The translations under genes and the position numbers were made by a program. This document shows positions 9,463-18,307 of a DNA stretch of 64,000 nt, piece by piece (position 1 is the first letter of the stretch; each line of letters starts with the position of its first letter). The DNA is from Kineococcus aurantiacus. Lineage in GTDB: Bacteria > Actinomycetota > Actinomycetes > Actinomycetales > Kineococcaceae. The DNA is taken from positions 62,001 to 126,000 of the forward strand of contig NZ_JACCBB010000002.1 of NCBI RefSeq assembly GCF_013409345.1, given 5' to 3'. The notes under the pieces are model-generated. The model was given only the letters and a program-made list of their open reading frames with translations. It made no database searches and was not told the DNA's origin.

Positions 9463-10968
9463 ATGAGCAACACCTCAGCTGAACCCGGCAGTGCCGTACA
9501 CCACCGGACGCCGCCCCAGGACGGCTCGCGGCTATCGGGGAACATGGGGACGACCTCGTTGGTTCTCAGCGTGCTGGCCTTCTCCGCTCCCCTAGTCACC
9601 GTCGCCGGTTACATCTCCTTCGCCATCGGGTTCGTCGGCAAGGCCGCACCGATCGCGTGGCTGGTCGCGACGGTCGTCCTGCTGATCTTCGCCGTCGGAT
9701 ACACGACGATGACGAGGCACATCCCCCGCCCAGGCGCGTTCTACACCTACATCTCGCTCGGGTTCGGTCGGGTCTTCGGAGTCGGCAGCGCCTATCTCGC
9801 CACCATCTCCTACCTGGCCATCACCGCCGGCATCTACGCGTTCGCCGGCACGTCCCTGGGCGCCCTGGTCGGCATCCTGCACGGACCGTCCGCCCCGTGG
9901 TGGGTCTGGGCCCTAGTCGTTTGGGTGATCGTCACCGGGCTGGGCCACTTCAACGTGGAGCTGTCGGCGAAGGTCCTCGGCATCGTGATGGTCCTCGAGA
10001 TCATCGTGGTGGGCGTCTTCAACGTGTTCACCCTGGCCAAGGGAGGGGCCGAAGGACTGTCTGCAGCCCCCATCGACCCGTCAGCGTTCATCAACGGCGG
10101 CACCGGCATGGCTCTGCTCTTCGCCTTCGGCAACTTCATCGGCTTCGAGGCTACGGCGCTCTTCCGGGACGAGGTCAAGGATCCCGACCGGACCATCCCG
10201 CGCGCGACCTACATCTCCGTGCTGCTCATCGGACTCTTCTACGCGGTGTCGGCCTACTCGCTGATCCTCGCCTACGGTCCGGACAAGGCCCAGGGCACAT
10301 CGACCAGCGCCCCCGGCGACATGTTCCACGACGCCCTGTCCACCTTCGTGGCTCCTGCGGTCTCCCAGGTCGCTGTCCTGCTCGTCACGACGTCCGCCCT
10401 GGCTTCGGTGCTCTCGGTGCACAACGTCTCGGCCCGGTACCTGTTCAACCTGGGTGCCGACCACGCCCTACCGCACACCTTGGCGGCGGTGCATCCGCGC
10501 CACAAGTCCCCGTACCGTGCCTCGCTGGCCACCGCGATCATCACTCTGGTAATGGTCGCCCCGTTCGCGGTGTTCTCTGACAACCCCGGTTTCCTCCAAG
10601 GCACGGGCAGTGGCGTCGGTACCGCTGGTGTCCTCATCCTCATGGCTCTGGTGAGTCTGGCTGTCGTCAAGTGGTTCGCCCGGACCGGACGCCCTGCTGG
10701 TGAGTCCCGCTGGAACGTGTCCATCGCCCCGATCCTGTCCTTCGTCGGGCTCGCGGCGGTCGTCATCTTCGCCGTCGTCCGGTTTGACCTGCTCGTGGGT
10801 GGGGCCCCCGGTGAGTACTTCTGGATGCTCGGCGTCCTGCTGGCCTTCGTCGCCGCCGGCTGCGGGGTCGCCCTCTACTACCGCTCCGCCCGGCCGGAGT
10901 GGTACGCCCGCCTGGGTCGTCAGGACGGCACCACCGCCGAGGAAGAAGCCCCCCTCGTCAAGGAGTGA
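9463..10968 (+). CDS. APC-superfamily amino-acid/polyamine permease (block A)
   Basis: A 501-residue membrane protein with about 12 transmembrane helices. APC hallmarks are visible: a first helix with LVLSVLAFSAPLVTVAGYIS, IPRPGAFYTYISLGFGR after helix 2, and NFIGFEATALFRDEVKDPDR around residue 225-245, as in amino-acid transporters of the AmAT type. It probably imports an amino acid or amine by proton coupling. The ATG follows AGGAGG by 4 bases. It closely resembles the permease at 50.9-52.4 kb over its whole length. The tail-to-tail neighbour is a dead TetR. Likely controlled by the palindrome at 9338. Confidence 0.85.
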   Translation: MSNTSAEPGSAVHHRTPPQDGSRLSGNMGTTSLVLSVLAFSAPLVTVAGYISFAIGFVGKAAPIAWLVATVVLLIFAVGYTTMTRHIPRPGAFYTYISLGFGRVFGVGSAYLATISYLAITAGIYAFAGTSLGALVGILHGPSAPWWVWALVVWVIVTGLGHFNVELSAKVLGIVMVLEIIVVGVFNVFTLAKGGAEGLSAAPIDPSAFINGGTGMALLFAFGNFIGFEATALFRDEVKDPDRTIPRATYISVLLIGLFYAVSAYSLILAYGPDKAQGTSTSAPGDMFHDALSTFVAPAVSQVAVLLVTTSALASVLSVHNVSARYLFNLGADHALPHTLAAVHPRHKSPYRASLATAIITLVMVAPFAVFSDNPGFLQGTGSGVGTAGVLILMALVSLAVVKWFARTGRPAGESRWNVSIAPILSFVGLAAVVIFAVVRFDLLVGGAPGEYFWMLGVLLAFVAAGCGVALYYRSARPEWYARLGRQDGTTAEEEAPLVKE

Positions 10969-10976
10969 CCGCACCA

Positions 10977-11740
10977 TCACGAGCGCTCGGGGAATGGGAG
11001 CAGGGGTCCCTCTCCCCGTTGTGCTGTCCCCCGCAACCACCGGCACAGCGTCACAGCACGGTCCTCGAGCCGGGTCAGGCCCTCAGGCGCTTCGGACCAG
11101 TCGTTCCAACGGCCTGCTCCGCCCAGGAGGATCATCACCAGCTTCGCCAGCTCACCCGGACGTCACATACCCACTGCTGCGTCCACCGCCGCAAAGAGCC
11201 CCTCGTAGCAAGCGGTGTGTCGCTGGGCGTATGCGCGCGCTGCAGGGGCAGGACCCCCAGCTGCTCGTGGGTCTGGATGATGAGGTCCTACAGGTCGCTC
11301 CCCGGAAGTGCGAGCTGGCGTCGGAAGTGGGTCCGGACCACCCCGTCCCACCTCCCCTCCGCAGACTCAACGGAGTTCAACTCAGGGAGCAGGTCCTGGG
11401 CGAAACGGTGCGCGTGCCAGGCGAGCGATTGGGTGACGAGGTCGGTGCGACTACCCGGGAAGTGCGCGTACAGGCTCGGCTCCTGCGCGGACAGAACAGA
11501 CCCCAGCTTCCGCATCGAGACCGATCCCAGGCCCTGCCGGCCGGCCGGTTGGAGGAAGGTCTCCAAGATCACCTGCTCTGTCGCAGACAGCCCGGGCCAG
11601 TCAGCCTGCGCGGTGTGCTCGATCCAGCGCGGCCTGGACCTCTGGATGTCGGTACCGAGTCACGCCATCGACCTCTGGTCGGTCGGAGGTCCCACGCTGC
11701 CCGCCACTGCACCCCCGGTGCGTTCGAGACGGGGTGGATC
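10977..11740 (-). pseudogene. TetR-family regulator 2, block A copy, nonsense-mutated
   Basis: Homologous to the intact gene at 52526-53329; matching pieces include ILETFL, SLYAHFPGSRTDLVTQSLAW and AGRWNDWSEAPEGLTRLEDR. The stop at 11288 is a TAG in place of the Trp codon of the LWDLI segment. A second in-frame stop follows VDAAVGM near 11166. Upstream similarity (RWIEHTAQADWPGLS) reaches about 11650 without a clear start. It cannot encode a full regulator. Confidence 0.85.
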
Positions 11741-11762
11741 CCTGCGAGCAACCTCTAGCCTT

Positions 11763-11778
11763 TCTAACGCTCGTTAGG
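11763..11778. promoter_or_regulatory. TetR-type operator upstream of dead TetR 2 (block A)
   Basis: TCTAACGCTCGTTAGG, immediately upstream of the pseudogene. The intact block B homologue has an equivalent site, which points to ancestral autoregulation. Confidence 0.65.
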
Positions 11779-12087
11779 TTACTCTGGTCCTCCAGCTCAC
11801 GTCAGGACGAGCGCCCGGGTCCCGCGCACGCGGCGCGGAACGGGCACGGACTTCAGCGACGAGGGGATGGGTACCATGGACGTGGTGACATCGATCACGT
11901 GGACCACACGTTGCCAGACGGGTCTGCGATGGGCCGAGGCCGAGCGGCGCCAGCGGCGGGACGCTCCTGAGGACAGCGCGACACCTCAGGAGGACGAAGC
12001 ACCTCTGCGCACATCCTGACCCGTACCCGGCGAGGACACCCGGTCCATGGGGGAGACCGAGCACCTCATCAGGTGCGGTCGAGCACG
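11779..12087. other. Intergenic; no gene recognised
   Basis: No supported coding sequence between the dead TetR and the dehydrogenase fragment. Confidence 0.35.
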
Positions 12088-12610
12088 TCAGGGGTGGAAC
12101 CCCTGAAGCCGGTGCGCCTCGGCTACCCGCCCGACGGCCAGGGTCGTCGCCGCCTCACGGAGGGTGGGGTCGTGCACGGAGGGAAGTGGAGGACCCGGTG
12201 CCACGCGGAGAGCATCCGGGTCTCCAGCCGAGACTCGCCCGCCTCAGCGTTCCACCAGCACGTCTGGTTCGACTGCGCCCACTCGAAGTACGACACGATC
12301 ACCCCGCCGGCGTTCGCCAGGATGTCTGGAACCACGAGCGCCCCCGATCGTTCAGGATCTCGTCGGCGGCTGTGGACGTTGGCCCGTTCGCACCTTCGAC
12401 CACCTCCCGGGCCTGGACGCGGTGCGCATTCCCGAAGTGAATCGCCGTTTCGAGGGCGGCGGGCGCCAGAAGGTCGACGCCGAGCTCCAGCAGCGTATCC
12501 GGTTTCAGCTCGTCACTGCCAGGTGCGCCCACAACGCTCCCGGTGACGTCCAGGTGCCGACCAACAGCGTCGACGTCCAGACCGCGGTCGTCGTGGCCTG
12601 CGTCCACCCC
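12088..12610 (-). pseudogene. Glu/Leu dehydrogenase, C-terminal fragment (block A)
   Basis: The C-terminal third of a gene like the intact dehydrogenase at 53.4-54.7 kb: RHLDVTGSVVGAPGSDEL, ALETAIHFGNAHRVQARE and VPDILANAGGVIVSYFEW. A frameshift lies near 12330, between the NDRG and VPDILANAGG pieces. Another lies near 12180, before the terminal TLAVGRVAEAHRLQGFHP. The N-terminal catalytic domain is missing, replaced at about 12610 by an unrelated alcohol dehydrogenase fragment. Confidence 0.85.
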
Positions 12611-13030
12611 CGCCCGCCCGGCGGATGCCCTGGACGACGCAGGCGGTCGGTTCGATGAGCGCAGCTCGTTCCGCGTCGACGTCTTCGACAACCACCAGGC
12701 ACGCGGCGGCGGGCATCGTGAAGCGCTCGGCCAACACTCCGTCCGAGGTGAACCCGAGCCAGAAGTCCCCCGGCAGGGGGCCGTGATCGATGACGCGCTC
12801 ACCCACCTCGATCTTGGACACGGCTCAGCCGCGCCCCACGACCCGGCCCACCCACTCGTGGCCGGGGACGACCGGGTACCAAGAACCCGTTCCCTTCTCG
12901 ACGTGCCCCGCGAAGAGCTCGAGGTCTGATCCGTAGATCCCGCGAGTTCGGACTCCACGAGCAGGTCATCGGGCTCCGGCACCGGGTCGAGAACTCTTTC
13001 GACCGCGAAAGTGGGGGTACCACCGTTCCT
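12610..13030 (-). pseudogene. Zinc alcohol dehydrogenase, N-terminal fragment
   Basis: The first about 140 residues of a threonine-dehydrogenase-like medium-chain dehydrogenase: MRRNGGTPTFAVERVLDPVP, then, after a frameshift, GIYGSDLELFAGHVEKG and VVPGHEWVGRVVGRG. A further break comes before FTMPAAACLVVVEDVDAERA and LIEPTACVVQGIRRAG. The usual CGTD is degraded. The NAD domain is missing because the sequence runs directly into the glutamate dehydrogenase fragment, so this is a deletion junction. Confidence 0.7.
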
Positions 13031-13235
13031 GCGCATCACGACTGCACCGATCACCGCTGTTCGCTCTGCACCGGGTGTTGAGCGCTCACAACTGCTCCAG
13101 CGCCCACTCGGCGTTGGTGGCCGTGAGTCGCACAACACTGTTTCGGCAGTGTTTCTCGCCTGTTTCCGCGAGCCGGTCGGCGCTGAGCACAGGTGGGTGG
13201 GGCGCGCTGGGGACACGTTCGCTGGTCGATGCCGG

Positions 13236-15839
13236 TCACGCCCCCGACGGGACGCCTGCAGGGCCCGGCCGCCGGAGCACCCGGATCACCAGCGAGCGCA
13301 CCCCGGAGGTGTTCTCCCCACCGCGCGAGTAGGCCAGCAGCGCGACCACCGTGAGGATCCCGACGATCATGAAGCTCCACGCGTCAGAGATGCCGAGCAT
13401 CGGTACGATCGTGTTGGACAGCGCCAGCAGGAGCCCGCCCAGGAGGCACCCAAAGAGGCATCCCCGCCCGCCGAGCAGGCTCGCGCCGCCCAGTACCGGG
13501 GCCGCCATCGACAGCAGCGTGAAGTCGTTGCCGGCCGTGGCCTCACCGGTGCCGACGGAGCCGGCCAGGACCAGCCCTGCGAGGCCCGCGGTGACGCCGC
13601 AGGCCAGGTAGGAGGCCACGCGCAGCCGGCGGACGGGGATGCCCAGTCGTAGGGCGTAGTTCGGTTGCAGCCCCGCGGCCCGCAGCCGGACCCCGGGGCC
13701 GCTGCGCCAGATGCACCAGTCCCCCACCAGGAGCAGCGGGACGAGGACGAGTGTGAGGGTCGGCAACGCCCCGGTCTGGTGGGTGAGCCACGTGAGCAGG
13801 TCGGGGCTCAGCAGCCCGGCCGCGGTCGGGCGCAGCACGAGGGCCAGACCGCCGGCGATGCCCATGGTCGCGATCGTCGCGACTACGGCGACGATCTTGG
13901 CGCCTTCGACGAGCAGGGCGTTGAGGGCACCGACCAGGAGGCCGCACACCACGACTGTGACGACCGCGACGACCGCGAGCATGGCACCTCCGCCGGAGGT
14001 GGCGGTGAAGGACAGCGCGACGAGGCTCAAGCCCATGGTGGCGCCGACGGCGATATCGATGCCGCCGACCAGGAGGACCCAGAACTGAGCCACCGCGGCC
14101 ACCGTGAGGGGCAGCGCCAGCAGGCCGATGTTGTAGATGCTGGCCGCGGAGCTGAACGACGGGTTGACCCCCTGGGCGTAGCTGAACAGGGCGACGAGCA
14201 CGACCGCGAGCACCCCCAGCCGGAATAGGTCCTCGTGGGCGCGGAGCACCCGGCGCACGCTTCCTCCGCTGGTCGCGGCCGATACCGCTGCCGACGAGGC
14301 GGGGTCGACCACCTCGCTCTCGACCGCGAAGGCGGAGACGATCGAGTCCTCCGTCGCCGTCGGGCCGTCGAGCTCGGTGATGATCCGGCCACGGGACATG
14401 ACGGCGATCCGGTCGCAGATGCCAGCCAGCTCGGCGGCGTCGGAGGAGACCACGACGACGGCCGAACCGGCGTCGGCCGCCGCGCGCAGCGTCCGGTAGA
14501 TGTCCATCCGGGAACGTACGTCCACCCCCTGCGTGGGCTCATCCACCAGCAGGACCCGGGGCGCGTCGGACAGGGCCCGGCTGATCGCCACCTTCTGCTG
14601 GTTGCCGCCGGAGAGGAAGCTCACCGGCTGCGCCGGGCTCCCCACCCGGATGCCGAAGGCTTGGATCTGCTCCCGCGCGTGCTCGCGCTCCCGTCGGGGA
14701 TGCACCAGACCGTTCTCCCGGAGCCGGCCCAGCACCCCGGCGGTGAGGTTCTCCAGTACGCTCAGCGTAGGGAACAGTGACTCCCTCTTGCGGTCCCCGG
14801 ACAGGTACACGACCCCCTTGGCCTTGGCGGCCACCGGTGAGCGCAGCTCGGTGTCCCCGACGGTCAGCACGCCTCCCGCCCCGGCGTTGGCCCCCAGCGC
14901 CCGCAGCAGCAGCCCCTGCCCGTTGCCGTCGGCACCGGCCAGTCCGAGGACCTCCCCGGCCCGGACGTCGAGGGAGACGTCCTTGAGGTTGCCCTGCGAG
15001 AGCCCACGACCGGTGAGGACGACAGGGGCGTCGGCGGGCACCCCCGGGCGGACGGGGAAGTCCAGCCCCACCGAGGTCCCCGCCATGAGGTCGACCAGGT
15101 CGCCGGTGCTCAACGACGACGCCGGGACCGTGCTCTGCCACTCCCCGTCCCGCAGGACGGAGATGTTGTGGGCGACCCGGAACACCTCACCCAGCCGGTG
15201 GGTCACGAACAGGACCGCAGAACCCGCCGCCGCGCTGCGGACGATCATGTCCATGACGCGGTCGACGCCCGAGGCGTCCAGGGCCGAAGTCGCCTCGTCC
15301 AGGATCAGCAGCGGCGGCCGGGCGTGCACGGCGCGGGCGATCTCGATCAGCTGGCGGTCGCCGGGCGGGATTTCCCGGGTCGCGGTGCGGCTCGACACCC
15401 CGGTGATTCCGCTCGTCTCCAGCAGTTCCTGCGCCCAGGCGTCCACCTGGTGGTAGCGCGGTCGCTGGTCCGCCCGGGTCCCGATGTACAGGTTCTGCCC
15501 CACCGTGAGTTCGGGGAGCATGGACCCGTCCTGGAAGACCGTCATCACCCCGAGCCGCGCCGCCGCGGCGGGCGTATTGCGCAGCAGCACCTGCCCGGCG
15601 ATCTCGACCGATCCGGCGGTGGGGGCGACGGTCCCCGACACGAGGTTCACCAGGGTGGACTTCCCCGAGCCGTTCTCACCCACCAGGGCGTGGATCTCAC
15701 CGCCGGTGAGGGCGAGGCGGGCGTCGGCGAGGGCGACGACCGGCCCGTACTCCTTGCGCAGACCGGTCACCCGCAGCGCGGGACCGTCCTGGCGTGACAC
15801 GGTCGTCTCCGACGGTTCGGTGGTGCGGTTCGCGCTCAT
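13236..15839 (-). CDS. Sugar-type ABC importer, fused ATPase-ATPase-permease
   Basis: An 867-residue fusion. Residues about 20-500 are an RbsA/MglA-type double ATPase: Walker A GENGSGKS at 54-61, LLILDEATSALD as Walker B of the first half, and a second half with a degenerate P-loop (GADGNGQG), signature LSGGNQQK and LLVDEPTQGVDV. From about 525 a complete RbsC-type permease follows (VGGIDIAVGATMGL, GGASLLGGRGCLFG). These are normally separate proteins. It is the last gene of a leftward set with a binding protein and a second permease, so the importer probably pairs this fused permease with the separate one. It energises uptake across the cytoplasmic membrane. Substrate unknown. Confidence 0.85.
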   Translation of the reverse strand: MSANRTTEPSETTVSRQDGPALRVTGLRKEYGPVVALADARLALTGGEIHALVGENGSGKSTLVNLVSGTVAPTAGSVEIAGQVLLRNTPAAAARLGVMTVFQDGSMLPELTVGQNLYIGTRADQRPRYHQVDAWAQELLETSGITGVSSRTATREIPPGDRQLIEIARAVHARPPLLILDEATSALDASGVDRVMDMIVRSAAAGSAVLFVTHRLGEVFRVAHNISVLRDGEWQSTVPASSLSTGDLVDLMAGTSVGLDFPVRPGVPADAPVVLTGRGLSQGNLKDVSLDVRAGEVLGLAGADGNGQGLLLRALGANAGAGGVLTVGDTELRSPVAAKAKGVVYLSGDRKRESLFPTLSVLENLTAGVLGRLRENGLVHPRREREHAREQIQAFGIRVGSPAQPVSFLSGGNQQKVAISRALSDAPRVLLVDEPTQGVDVRSRMDIYRTLRAAADAGSAVVVVSSDAAELAGICDRIAVMSRGRIITELDGPTATEDSIVSAFAVESEVVDPASSAAVSAATSGGSVRRVLRAHEDLFRLGVLAVVLVALFSYAQGVNPSFSSAASIYNIGLLALPLTVAAVAQFWVLLVGGIDIAVGATMGLSLVALSFTATSGGGAMLAVVAVVTVVVCGLLVGALNALLVEGAKIVAVVATIATMGIAGGLALVLRPTAAGLLSPDLLTWLTHQTGALPTLTLVLVPLLLVGDWCIWRSGPGVRLRAAGLQPNYALRLGIPVRRLRVASYLACGVTAGLAGLVLAGSVGTGEATAGNDFTLLSMAAPVLGGASLLGGRGCLFGCLLGGLLLALSNTIVPMLGISDAWSFMIVGILTVVALLAYSRGGENTSGVRSLVIRVLRRPGPAGVPSGA

Positions 15840-15925
15840 GCTGCTCCTACGAGGTCTTCGGCCAGGCTCACGGTCGACGAAGGGGCGACGGTGGGGCGGC
15901 CGGCGCGCCGGCCGGCCCGGTCACG

Positions 15926-17191
15926 TCAGTTCATCTGGTTCAGCAGGTCGGCCGGAATCAACGTGCTCTCGACGTAGTCCTCGCCGCGGTCCTGCACCCA
16001 GCTGGTGGCGCTGGCCTTGACGAACGGCTGAGGGAAGACGATCTTCTCGGGGAGCTCGGCCCCGGCGAGGTCCTCCATCGCCGCGGTGAGGGCCACGCGC
16101 GCCGTCCAGTTCGTGCCGTTCGTGTAGTACAGGTCGAACGCCTCCGGCGTGCCCTGCGCCTGCGACCACGCCTTGTTCAGGCCGTTGTTGCACGTCGAGG
16201 TGATGAACGCCGGCGGCTTCACCCCGGCCTGCTGGTAAGCCTTGAACACCTGCACCATCGGTTCAGCGTAGTCCGTGAGGATCGCCTTCACCGGGGCGCC
16301 GCTGGCGATGACCGCGGAGGCGGCCTTGTAGTACCCGTCCGGCGTCCAGTTCGTGTCCAGGGACCGGGCGACAGTGATGCCCGGGTACTTGGCCTTGAAC
16401 TGGTCGGTCGCGCACTTGTTCCAGATCACCCCAGCCGGGTTACCCGGGGTACCGTTGAAGTAGGCGACCTGACCGCTGCCGCCGATCGCTGCCGCCGTGG
16501 CGTCGGCCTGATCCTTGCCGAGCTGGCAGTTGTCGGGCAGCACCTGGGCCGCCACGTCCTGCTTCGTCGCACTGCCCACCGGGGTGGTGTAAAGGGCGAC
16601 CTTCGCGCCGGAACGCTGTGCCGCGGCGTAGGTCGGCTTCATCGCGTCGCCGAAGTCGTTGTAGGACACGATCACCTTCGCGCCTTGCGCCACCAGGCTC
16701 CGGACGTTGGACTGCATTGTCGCGAGGTTCGACTTGGCGTCGACATACATGATCTTGCCGATGTTGGGGTAGGCGAGCGCCTGCAGGATCGCCTCCATCT
16801 TGGAATACTGCCGCCAGGTGTTCCCGGCGAACCCGTCGGCGATCCCGACGATCACGTCGCCTCCACCGGGCACGGTGCAGGTGTTCTTCTCCCAGCACTC
16901 CAAGGCGAGCTTCTGCTTGTCCGCCGGGAGCTGCGCGGCGGCCACCGCGAACGCGTCCTGGATGCTCTTGTCGACGGTGCCGATATTCACGTCGGCCAGG
17001 GTCGCCTGCGTGAACAGCGCCTGGATCGCGGCCGCGTCGTCGCTGCGCAGCGGCTTGTCGGCGGTCGCGGCGGTCGAGTTCTCCGACGACGTGTCCGCTC
17101 CACCGCCGCACGCGCTCAGTGCCAGGGTGGCGGTGAGCAGCCCTGCCACCACGGCCACGCAGGAACTCCACGGACGAGCTGATCTGACCAT
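15926..17191 (-). CDS. Sugar-type ABC substrate-binding lipoprotein
   Basis: A 421-residue secreted lipoprotein: MVRSARPW, hydrophobic stretch VAVVAGLLTATLALSAC with lipobox Leu-Ser-Ala-Cys, then a Gly/Ser/Thr linker and a type-1 periplasmic-binding fold (IVSYNDFGDAMKPTYAAAQ, AILTDYAEPMVQVFKAYQQA). The ATG at 17191 is preferred because GAAGGA precedes it by 9 bases; an upstream ATG at 17209 is possible. It lies 15 bp after the permease gene and 86 bp before the ATPase-permease gene, in one operon behind an alcohol dehydrogenase. The ligand may therefore be an alcohol or polyol (inference). Confidence 0.85.
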   Translation of the reverse strand: MVRSARPWSSCVAVVAGLLTATLALSACGGGADTSSENSTAATADKPLRSDDAAAIQALFTQATLADVNIGTVDKSIQDAFAVAAAQLPADKQKLALECWEKNTCTVPGGGDVIVGIADGFAGNTWRQYSKMEAILQALAYPNIGKIMYVDAKSNLATMQSNVRSLVAQGAKVIVSYNDFGDAMKPTYAAAQRSGAKVALYTTPVGSATKQDVAAQVLPDNCQLGKDQADATAAAIGGSGQVAYFNGTPGNPAGVIWNKCATDQFKAKYPGITVARSLDTNWTPDGYYKAASAVIASGAPVKAILTDYAEPMVQVFKAYQQAGVKPPAFITSTCNNGLNKAWSQAQGTPEAFDLYYTNGTNWTARVALTAAMEDLAGAELPEKIVFPQPFVKASATSWVQDRGEDYVESTLIPADLLNQMN

Positions 17192-17205
17192 GTGCCCATT
17201 CCTTC

Positions 17206-18216
17206 TCATGTCTGGGGGGTCCCCGGTCCACGGGGGGCGGTCGAACCGGCACGAACGCCGGCGGAGCGCACCGCGGAACGGCGCCGGAAGAGGTGGATCG
17301 CCGAAAGACCACCGGCCAGCACACACCCCTGCGCGAAGAGCGACACACCGGTCGAGTAACCGGCCACTCGCAGCACGTAGTCCAGGAGCGTGACGAAGAC
17401 GGCGCCGAGGGCGATGGCCGGGAAGTTCACCCGGCCACCGGTGAGGGCGGCCCCAGCCAGCACCACCGCGACGATCGGCGGCAACTGGAAGGAGTTGCCG
17501 AAGGTGAGGTCCGGGGAGCCGAGCAGCCCAGACAGCGAGACGGCCCCGATCCCGTAGAGCACCGCGGCGGCGGTGTAAGCCGCGACGCGGAACGTCCGGG
17601 CTCGGATGCCGATGAGGTACGCGGTGCGGGGAGCGGCGGAGCTGGCCACGAGACGACGTCCCGCGACCGTGCGGAACGTGACGAACGTCAGGACGGCCAC
17701 CATGACCACCGCGACGAGGAGCAGGGCGCTGAACCCCGCAGCGTTCAGGCGGGCTCCGGACTGCAGCAGGTCAGGAACGCTGGTGTGGCGATCGACGGGT
17801 CCGCGGTACAGCCGGGTCAGGCCGGCCACGATCAGTCCGACCGAGAGGGTGGCGACCAGCGGGTTGAGGCCGAACGCCTCGACGAGGACACCGTTGGCCA
17901 GGCCGATCAGGGCGCAGGCCGCGAGGGAGACGAGGACGGCCTGGGGAACCTTGGAGCCGTCGTTCGCGCCGACGTACACCATCGTCGTCCCCACGAGGGT
18001 CATGACGTACGGGGTGCTCAGGTCGATTCCCCCGGTGCCGATGACCAGCCCCTGACCGGCCGCCAGCAGGACCGCGACGGCTAGGAGCGGAGTGAGGGTC
18101 GACAGAGTCGACCCCTTGAGCAGGTTGCCGGACGACACCCACAGGGCGATCCCGGCGAGCACGACGGTCGCGAGCAGCAGACCGCGGACGGGGGTGAGGC
18201 GAAGGCCTCCTCGCAT
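17206..18216 (-). CDS. Sugar-type ABC permease (RbsC-like)
   Basis: A 336-residue membrane protein with 8-10 hydrophobic helices. It carries the RbsC-family GQGLVIGTGGIDLSTPYVMT near residue 54 and a final cytoplasmic tail. It is the second membrane subunit beside the permease half of the fusion protein downstream, probably forming a heterodimeric channel. The gene lies between the alcohol dehydrogenase (91 bp upstream) and the binding lipoprotein (14 bp downstream). Confidence 0.85.
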   Translation of the reverse strand: MRGGLRLTPVRGLLLATVVLAGIALWVSSGNLLKGSTLSTLTPLLAVAVLLAAGQGLVIGTGGIDLSTPYVMTLVGTTMVYVGANDGSKVPQAVLVSLAACALIGLANGVLVEAFGLNPLVATLSVGLIVAGLTRLYRGPVDRHTSVPDLLQSGARLNAAGFSALLLVAVVMVAVLTFVTFRTVAGRRLVASSAAPRTAYLIGIRARTFRVAAYTAAAVLYGIGAVSLSGLLGSPDLTFGNSFQLPPIVAVVLAGAALTGGRVNFPAIALGAVFVTLLDYVLRVAGYSTGVSLFAQGCVLAGGLSAIHLFRRRSAVRSAGVRAGSTAPRGPGTPQT

Positions 18217-18307
18217 CGGCTCTCCTGTTCCGGTTCCCTCCCCGGCGAGGACGCACGGCGGGGAGGAGCCTGGTGGGCTGGGTGTCGGACGGTGCAGCCG
18301 TGAGAGC

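Noticed and set aside
8497-11290. Stop codons read as tryptophan in the TetR copies (recoding)
   Set aside because: One is TGA and one is TAG, other in-frame stops and a lost start occur in the same genes, and intact genes use TGG normally; decay is simpler.
15794-17182. A 462-codon rightward frame opposite the binding-protein gene
   Set aside because: Arg/Gly/Leu-rich antisense translation with no domain; the leftward lipoprotein is well supported.
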